DNA of 47,531 nucleotides from an uncultured Bacteroidia bacterium (GTDB lineage Bacteria; Bacteroidota; Bacteroidia; Bacteroidales; UBA932), in NCBI GenBank assembly GCA_902762655.1, contig CACWOZ010000015.1, positions 1-47,531 on the forward strand. The letters run 5' to 3'. The translations under genes were made by a program, and so were the position numbers. Below the pieces are notes generated by a model. That model worked only from the letters and a program-made list of their open reading frames with translations, was not told the DNA's origin and did no database searches. Below, piece after piece: positions 43,674-47,531 of the stretch; within the stretch, counting starts at the first letter, position 1; each line of letters starts with the position of its first letter.

Positions 43674-43955
43674 TTAATTAGTTCGGCATTCATACTCTCC
43701 AGATTCACGAGCACAATAAGCTCTCTCAATTGCCTCGAATTCGATGTAATTGAAATCAGGATTATGGAAACGCTCCCAAAGCCCGAGGAAACGCACTGTA
43801 TTGCGATTGCGCATCCAGTTTTGGATTACATAGCCGGGATTTTCAGCAGTGCGATACTTGGCGATATCAGTCAGAGAGATGAAATCTCCCTCAACACCGC
43901 CATAACGCACTTCAACCTGGACTCCATCTGCGCTGATATTAATTGTTCTTGCCAT
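43674..43955 (-). CDS. KilA-N domain protein with internal deletion and out-of-frame C-terminus
   Basis: Residues 1-70 are a KilA-N DNA-binding domain (DGVQVEVRYGGVEGDFISLTDIAKYR; WMRNRNTVRFLGLWERFHNP). Directly after NYIEFE the middle of a normal KilA-N protein is absent. The typical tail (NLESMNAELIKLERKLLQG) is readable only in the +1 frame, ending at TAG 43646-43648, inside repeat A. The annotated frame therefore ends early at 43674. This points to a roughly 100-residue deletion that broke the frame. The domain may still be made and bind DNA. Confidence 0.7.
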   Translation of the reverse strand: MARTINISADGVQVEVRYGGVEGDFISLTDIAKYRTAENPGYVIQNWMRNRNTVRFLGLWERFHNPDFNYIEFEAIERAYCARESGEYECRTN

Positions 43956-43970
43956 TTCAACCCTTTTTCG

Positions 43971-43978
43971 CAAATATA
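43971..43978 (-). promoter_or_regulatory. -7 box TATATTTG of the KilA-N remnant
   Basis: It lies 15 nt upstream of the chosen start at 43955, and so supports that start over the ATG at 43973. Confidence 0.5.
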
Positions 43979-44030
43979 GCGAATCAACCCCAATCCGGCA
44001 AGTATAATTGACAACTATTTGTCTTGGAAA

Positions 44031-44654
44031 CTACCCCAAATTATTTACTGAACCAGAGCAGTATTTAGGATTGGCTATGACCAGTTTCTCAAAAAACTGG
44101 TGCATCCATTCTTCGACATTATCCTTTCTGAGTCCACTTCCCTTGATCGTCAGGAAATCAACTTCATCGGTACAGTCTTCCCAAATATAAAAGTCGTAGA
44201 AAGGCTCCTGAAAATCAGTATCCGGTGCTGCTCTGCCCAGAACTTCAAATCCGCTTCGTGCTGTCCTTTCACCTCGAATCACTTCCTGTGCAATGCTCAT
44301 TACATACGAACAATATGCAGTTTCCTGATTAATCTCTATATCAAGTTCCTTGAAAATGGTATCAAGGAGTTCCGCAAATGCAGTGGGAAACATATCCAAA
44401 TCTTCCCCTGCCAACTGAATAATACCAGGGGTCTCAATCTCTTTCTCCAACAGCTCGAAAGCCCAGTACTTCCACTCTTTTGAAATGCTGGTGTGCCTAA
44501 TATACTGATAAAGCATCTTGCCAGTACTTGGAACCCTCTGCAAAAGTTCCTGCACCTTTTCAGAAGGCTCAGGATATTTCTTGATATTACTATCCGGCAC
44601 CACCGTCTCCTCTGGTGTTGCCTTGGAATGGACGAGTCTTTTCAGAAAATTCAT
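44031..44654 (-). CDS. Hypothetical cytoplasmic protein
   Basis: This 207-residue acidic, helical protein starts MNFLKRLVHSK (44654), preceded by the -7 box at 44676-44683. It has no signal peptide or membrane helix and ends in a section rich in aromatic and acidic residues (FYDFYIWEDCTDEVDF). No family is recognised. It is transcribed towards the KilA-N remnant with no terminator or repeat copy between them, unlike its neighbours. Confidence 0.6.
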   Translation of the reverse strand: MNFLKRLVHSKATPEETVVPDSNIKKYPEPSEKVQELLQRVPSTGKMLYQYIRHTSISKEWKYWAFELLEKEIETPGIIQLAGEDLDMFPTAFAELLDTIFKELDIEINQETAYCSYVMSIAQEVIRGERTARSGFEVLGRAAPDTDFQEPFYDFYIWEDCTDEVDFLTIKGSGLRKDNVEEWMHQFFEKLVIANPKYCSGSVNNLG

Positions 44655-44675
44655 ACTAACTGAGTATTCTCCTTG

Positions 44676-44683
44676 CAAAGATA
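44676..44683 (-). promoter_or_regulatory. -7 box TATCTTTG of the hypothetical gene at 44031-44654
   Basis: Lies 21 nt upstream of the start codon on the minus strand. Confidence 0.5.
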
Positions 44684-44755
44684 ATGGTTTTCTATAACAT
44701 CATTCTTTACTATTCCTCCTCTTTCAGGGATAGTCCCAAAGTGGCTAAAAAACCA

Positions 44756-44787
44756 AAAACTGCCAAGGAATCAACCTCGGCAGTTTT
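44756..44787 (-). terminator. Intrinsic terminator after repeat copy B
   Basis: AAAACTGCC/GGCAGTTTT is a 9-bp stem with an inner AGG/CCT stem and a 6-nt loop. T-rich flanks on both strands make it potentially bidirectional. Confidence 0.75.
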
Positions 44788-44817
44788 GTAATTTATTGAT
44801 TTTTAGGATGTTATAAA

Positions 44818-44976
44818 ATCAATACTCTTCCTCATTAAATATATAGTGCAATTGTTGTATACTGCTTATTATCAGCAAGTTATACTCGTGTTCAAAAACT
44901 TGGATAGTCACTGGGGAAGTCGGAGATTACGGATATAACTATGAATTGTCAACAGATGAGAATAGTTACTAACCCA
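44818..44976 (-). repeat. Island 3' repeat, copy B
   Basis: This 159-nt copy begins 1-2 nt after the stop codon of the gene at 44978-45526 with GGGTTAGT and ends GAGGAAGAGTATTGAT. It shares the block ACTATCCAAGTTTTTGAACA and the TGATAATAA loop. P2 is partly paired (44845-44851 with 44880-44886), and an inner GTATA/TATAC plus TTGC/GCAG stem flanks the loop. Confidence 0.8.
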
Positions 44977-44977
44977 C

Positions 44978-45526
44978 TTATAAAGATGTGTGAGCAAATA
45001 CAAATGACTTCTCTGAAGGTTCAAAGTATTTAATATCTTCTGTCGGAAGATTATGCTTATTGAAATACTTAATGAGTTTCTCCGGTATTATGTTGTCCCT
45101 GTAATAAAACATTACTCTCCTATCTTTTAAACTTCCTTCAAAAGTCGCTTCAAAAGTGCCTAAGTAGTAAGACTCTCCTGAATCAACTTGAATGATTCCG
45201 AAAAAATTTTTAAGTTCAGGAGACCGGTTCCGCCATTTTATATTACCAAATGGGATTTCGGCAAAAGTAACAGCATATTTCCCCGCCGGCACATTCTCGA
45301 TGACAGAATTATTGGAAATAACATGCAGGCTCTTGGAGATAAATACTTCACCACTTTCAATATTTGCAATATGAATGGTTATACCATGGCCTATCATCCC
45401 GGGGGCATATGCAGTAGCCGAAATAGAGATTACAGCACCATAACTTTGTCCCTTGACTATGTTCGGACTCAGCATGCAAAAGAATAGGATAACCAAGATG
45501 GAAAGGAATCGTCTCATCATAACCAT
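44978..45526 (-). CDS. Exported hypothetical protein
   Basis: The 182-residue protein has an N-terminal signal peptide (hydrophobic core FLSILVILFFCML, cleavage near VKGQS). The body has beta-rich sequence and a segment ENVPAGKYAVTFAEIPFGN that resembles carboxypeptidase-regulatory-like or DUF2846-like folds; the match is weak. Start codons at 45526, 45520 or 45517 are possible. It is followed by repeat B and a terminator, so it forms a complete single-gene unit. Confidence 0.6.
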   Translation of the reverse strand: MVMMRRFLSILVILFFCMLSPNIVKGQSYGAVISISATAYAPGMIGHGITIHIANIESGEVFISKSLHVISNNSVIENVPAGKYAVTFAEIPFGNIKWRNRSPELKNFFGIIQVDSGESYYLGTFEATFEGSLKDRRVMFYYRDNIIPEKLIKYFNKHNLPTEDIKYFEPSEKSFVFAHTSL

Positions 45527-45540
45527 TGTTTCTAATAGTA

Positions 45541-45548
45541 CAAATATA
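45541..45548 (-). promoter_or_regulatory. -7 box TATATTTG of the exported hypothetical protein gene
   Basis: Lies 14 nt upstream of the first possible start codon at 45526, leaving a very short leader. Confidence 0.5.
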
Positions 45549-45629
45549 GTGAAACAAACTATTCCCCCTCCTTCACCAGGAGGATTTCCTCCAAAAATGG
45601 GACATATTTGGGAAGTAAAAAGACAGAAA

Positions 45630-45653
45630 AAGCCAAGGCAAAAACCTTGGCTT
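45630..45653 (-). terminator. Intrinsic terminator after repeat copy C
   Basis: AAGCCAAGG/CCTTGGCTT is a perfect 9-bp stem with a 6-nt loop, followed on the minus strand by TTTCTGTCTTTTT. Confidence 0.85.
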
Positions 45654-45678
45654 ATCTTTGTAACTGCTTGATTGTCAA

Positions 45679-45840
45679 ATCAATATTCTTCCTCGTTAAA
45701 ATTATGGGGTAATTGGAGTTAAGTGATTTATTATCAATCACTTACCCCAGTGTTCAAAAACTTGGATAGTCACAGGAGAAGTCTGAGGCTGGCTAACGGC
45801 CTCTAATTGACATGAGGCCTTCCTTTTTTACTATCCCTGC
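45679..45840 (-). repeat. Island 3' repeat, copy C
   Basis: This 162-nt copy begins at the stop codon of the Bro-N gene (CAGGGATAG). P1 is GGATAGT/ACTATCC (45830-45836 with 45764-45770). P2 is TGGGGTAA/TTACCCCA (45705-45712 with 45742-45749). The inner stem AAGTGAT/ATCACTT (45721-45727 with 45737-45743) closes the loop read TGATAATAA on the minus strand. A further GGCCTC/GAGGCC hairpin sits between the P1 arms. Confidence 0.85.
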
Positions 45841-46700
45841 TTCTGTTCATCCGGGAATGGCAACTCCTCTGGAGACTTGATATGGTCAATAGCTTTTTCT
45901 CGGGAAACCACGCTATGGCCAAGACGTTTCTCAACCTCGTGACGGGCAGTTTTTGCCACCTCTGCACCTTCTTTGGCAACGCCGGCATTTTCCGACAAAC
46001 CTTCAGGATTACGCTGTTTGCTGAGTTCAGTTGCTGTTTCTTCTGCGAGGGCATTCAGAAGCAGTTCCATATTGGTCATATTGTCCCGGAGGTTCTCCTT
46101 TGTCAGACCTTTGTACTTCTTATACTCTCGAGTTGTGAGGCCACTCCAAGTCTTGGACATCAGGTCGGTCAAGAATGCAAAATCCACTTCTTGTGTTACA
46201 CCGCCTCTCTTCCACTCATCCGTGAGGCTTTTACGAATCTCAATAGTCTTGATTCGTTGGGTAATCCACGCCTCCGAATAACCAAGTCTGCGGTAGTCTG
46301 CAATTGCCTGGTCGATGCTGCGTTCAGGATCAATGGCTTGATTAATACGTTCTGCTGCAACTTGGGCCATCCAAATCTTGAACGGCTCTGCCTTTTTGGA
46401 AGGAATAGATTGAATAACCCTAAACACCCCTTCCATGTCTGCGACATCCGTACTATACCTTTTGCCATCTTTAGGAGACACCATCTTCAGTTGGAGACAA
46501 TTTGTCGCCAACTGATTCCCTTCAGCAATAAGCCTCTCTTTTAACTTGCTCCAGTACTTCCTGGATGTATTATAATCTTTACTGTCAGTCAGGACGCCGC
46601 ACACATCCACAATAGAAAAGAACCATTCCTGTTTCTCCTCATCCCAAGCCGTCCGGACTTTCTTGTTCTCAAACAGCTGTACTTTTTCAATATCAGACAT
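45831..46700 (-). CDS. Bro-N domain protein (phage antirepressor-like)
   Basis: The 289-residue protein has an N-terminal Bro-N domain (MSDIEKVQLFENKKVRTAW; FFSIVDVCGVLTDSKD; VFRVIQSIPSKKAEPFKIW). A helical middle follows (DQAIADYRRLGYSEAWITQR), then a C-terminal part ending FPDEQKQG whose last codons lie in repeat C. Such proteins are common in phages and in Bacteroidota genomes as dispersed orphans; a DNA-binding role is expected. A diverged, truncated relative lies at 43041-43301. Confidence 0.85.
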   Translation of the reverse strand: MSDIEKVQLFENKKVRTAWDEEKQEWFFSIVDVCGVLTDSKDYNTSRKYWSKLKERLIAEGNQLATNCLQLKMVSPKDGKRYSTDVADMEGVFRVIQSIPSKKAEPFKIWMAQVAAERINQAIDPERSIDQAIADYRRLGYSEAWITQRIKTIEIRKSLTDEWKRGGVTQEVDFAFLTDLMSKTWSGLTTREYKKYKGLTKENLRDNMTNMELLLNALAEETATELSKQRNPEGLSENAGVAKEGAEVAKTARHEVEKRLGHSVVSREKAIDHIKSPEELPFPDEQKQG

Positions 46701-46717
46701 AGCCTCAACGTTTTCTA

Positions 46718-46725
46718 CAAAGATA
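46718..46725 (-). promoter_or_regulatory. -7 box TATCTTTG of the Bro-N gene
   Basis: Lies 17 nt upstream of the start at 46700 on the minus strand. Confidence 0.5.
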
Positions 46726-46780
46726 ATCCAAACGGAAGCCTAATGCAAATCTTTACAAAGTAAAAATTGATTGTTTTTCA

Positions 46781-46797
46781 TTTCGCAAAATGCGAAA
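46781..46797 (-). terminator. Hairpin after repeat copy D, possible terminator
   Basis: TTTCGCA/TGCGAAA is a 7-bp stem with a 3-nt loop. No immediate T-tract follows on the minus strand, so termination is uncertain. Confidence 0.4.
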
Positions 46798-46803
46798 CAA
46801 TAT

Positions 46804-46868
46804 GGGAAGTCTGAGGCTGGCCAACAAGCATATTTCTGACATAATAACTCTCAACTTTACTATCCCAA
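46804..46868 (-). repeat. Island 3' repeat, partial copy D
   Basis: This 65-nt partial copy keeps the first block (GGGATAGTAAA, then ATGTCA and GTTGGCCAGCCTCAGACTTC, the last nearly as in copy C) but lacks the CTATCCAAG half. It starts about 14 nt after the frameshift-corrected stop of the upstream gene. Confidence 0.65.
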
Positions 46869-46881
46869 ATCTTAGTCAGAA

Positions 46882-47524
46882 TTAGTATCTGATAGTACCT
46901 CTGTTTTTGAAGTCTGGGTTAAGTGTGGGAGCAAGCATATAGCCCTCATCAGGCTTATCAGTTATTAGTCTTCTGATCTCTTCTTCTGTGGTTGCATATT
47001 GCTCCAATTCTTGAAGAAGGCTGTCTATCTGACTCCTTACCAAACTGCCTGCCATCATTCAGACAAGTCATATACTGAATTGAGGCGCCACCATTGGCAG
47101 GTTTGTCCAAACCTTCATTCAAGGAAGACACAAACTGATCAAGGTTTCTTCTGGAAATGCGTGTTGCAACTTCGCAGATATCCCAAATCAACTGGGCATA
47201 TTTTAACTCCGTGCTGTCCTTTACAATGAAGAAAGAATTGCCCTTTTCCATAGCTGAACAGAAGTAATACTTCTCCATCATTCCCTTCTTCCACCCTTTC
47301 TTAGACTTGGGCACATCGAGAGCCGCCCAAAAACCAGTGGCGATTTGATGATAGATATTTAGATCTGTCAACTTCTTTACATAGGAAGAATCCGGGGCTG
47401 TCCCTTGAAACATCTCGAATGTGAGCTTTGCACCAGGCTGCCAGAACACATGGGTATCTGTTTCGATTTGAGCAAAACTCTGAACCGAAACGAACAATGC
47501 AATGAGGATAAACAATTTCTTCAT
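46882..47524 (-). CDS. Exported hypothetical protein with a one-base frameshift
   Basis: The frame starting MKKLFILIALFVSVQSFAQ (signal peptide) runs to about 47038. It then continues meaninglessly to a stop at 46958, giving 188 residues. In the adjacent frame a plausible tail (SQIDSLLQELEQYATTEEEI, later GTIRY) runs to TAA at 46882-46884. The total of 643 nt is one more than a multiple of three, consistent with one inserted base near 47034-47042. The corrected protein would be about 213 residues. No family is recognised. Repeat D follows it. Confidence 0.6.
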
Positions 47525-47531
47525 ATCACAA

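Noticed and set aside
44818-44935. A small open frame inside repeat B (ending NEEEY) that looked like a conserved micropeptide.
   Set aside because: Copy A has an in-frame TAG and copy C loses the frame, while stem pairing is kept. No start codon is obvious. The conservation is better explained by structure.
43495-46868. CRISPR array.
   Set aside because: The repeats are about 160 nt, diverged, few, and separated by whole genes; no cas genes are present.
42700-47531. Island as a classical integron cassette array.
   Set aside because: The repeats do not carry recognisable attC core sites (RYYYAAC/GTTRRRY at both ends), each unit has its own promoter, and no integron integrase is in the window.

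Overview
The window comes from a chromosome of a member of Bacteroidota, most likely order Bacteroidales. The evidence is the repeated -7 promoter box TAnnTTTG (one with a perfect TTTG-N19 partner), the near absence of Shine-Dalgarno sequences, and families typical of this phylum (DUF4252, DUF5683, DUF4954, a GH95 fucosidase, a plug-domain protein with an MG2-like front, and a V-type ATPase operon containing DUF2764). Gene density is high. Co-directional genes commonly overlap by 1-26 nt, and all four convergent gene pairs abut or overlap. No genus is claimed; an uncultured gut Bacteroidales is plausible.

Layout. 1-4.1 kb (minus): an operon of porin-like protein, imelysin lipoprotein and di-haem oxidoreductase; the last is cut by the window edge and carries a one-base frameshift. 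4.2-6.7 kb: an outer-membrane protein converging on an NhaC-type Na+/H+ antiporter. 6.7-12.4 kb (plus): Obg GTPase, PAP2 phosphatase, ParA, ParB, DUF5683 protein and an MltD-like transglycosylase. 12.4-20.8 kb (minus): the V-ATPase operon E-DUF2764-A-B-D-I-K, followed by a Tat-exported Gfo/Idh/MocA oxidoreductase. Subunit K carries a complete Na+-binding signature. 20.9-22.8 kb (plus): DUF4252 protein, ECF sigma factor, a membrane-anchored candidate anti-sigma protein and a second DUF4252 protein. 22.8-30.2 kb (plus): MORN-repeat protein, MG2/plug protein, GH95 fucosidase and a YhhN-type lysoplasmalogenase. 30.2-31.6 kb (minus): CstA transporter. 31.8-36.8 kb (plus): a five-gene heterodisulfide-reductase/Qmo-like electron-transfer operon ending in a membrane subunit. 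36.7-42.5 kb (minus): a DUF4954 beta-helix protein with GlmS, and a fused PlsC/GNAT aminolipid acyltransferase. 42.6 kb: tRNA-Val(CAC) with a terminator.

From 42.7 kb to the end lies an AT-richer accessory island, all on the minus strand: truncated or complete Bro-N antirepressors, a KilA-N remnant and secreted or orphan proteins. Four of these genes end in the same dispersed repeat (about 160 nt; three full copies and one partial). In three cases the repeat is followed by a strong and unrelated intrinsic terminator. The repeat folds into nested stems in which several base-pair changes compensate between copies. This promoter-gene-folded repeat-terminator cassette layout is the least explained structure in the window.

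The core genes suggest an anaerobe with sodium energetics (Na+-type V-ATPase plus NhaC), host-glycan use (fucosidase, GlmS and sugar-handling proteins) and a quinone- or thiol-linked Hdr-like redox complex. Two families of short palindromic repeats have entered protein genes in frame (the transglycosylase and the fucosidase).
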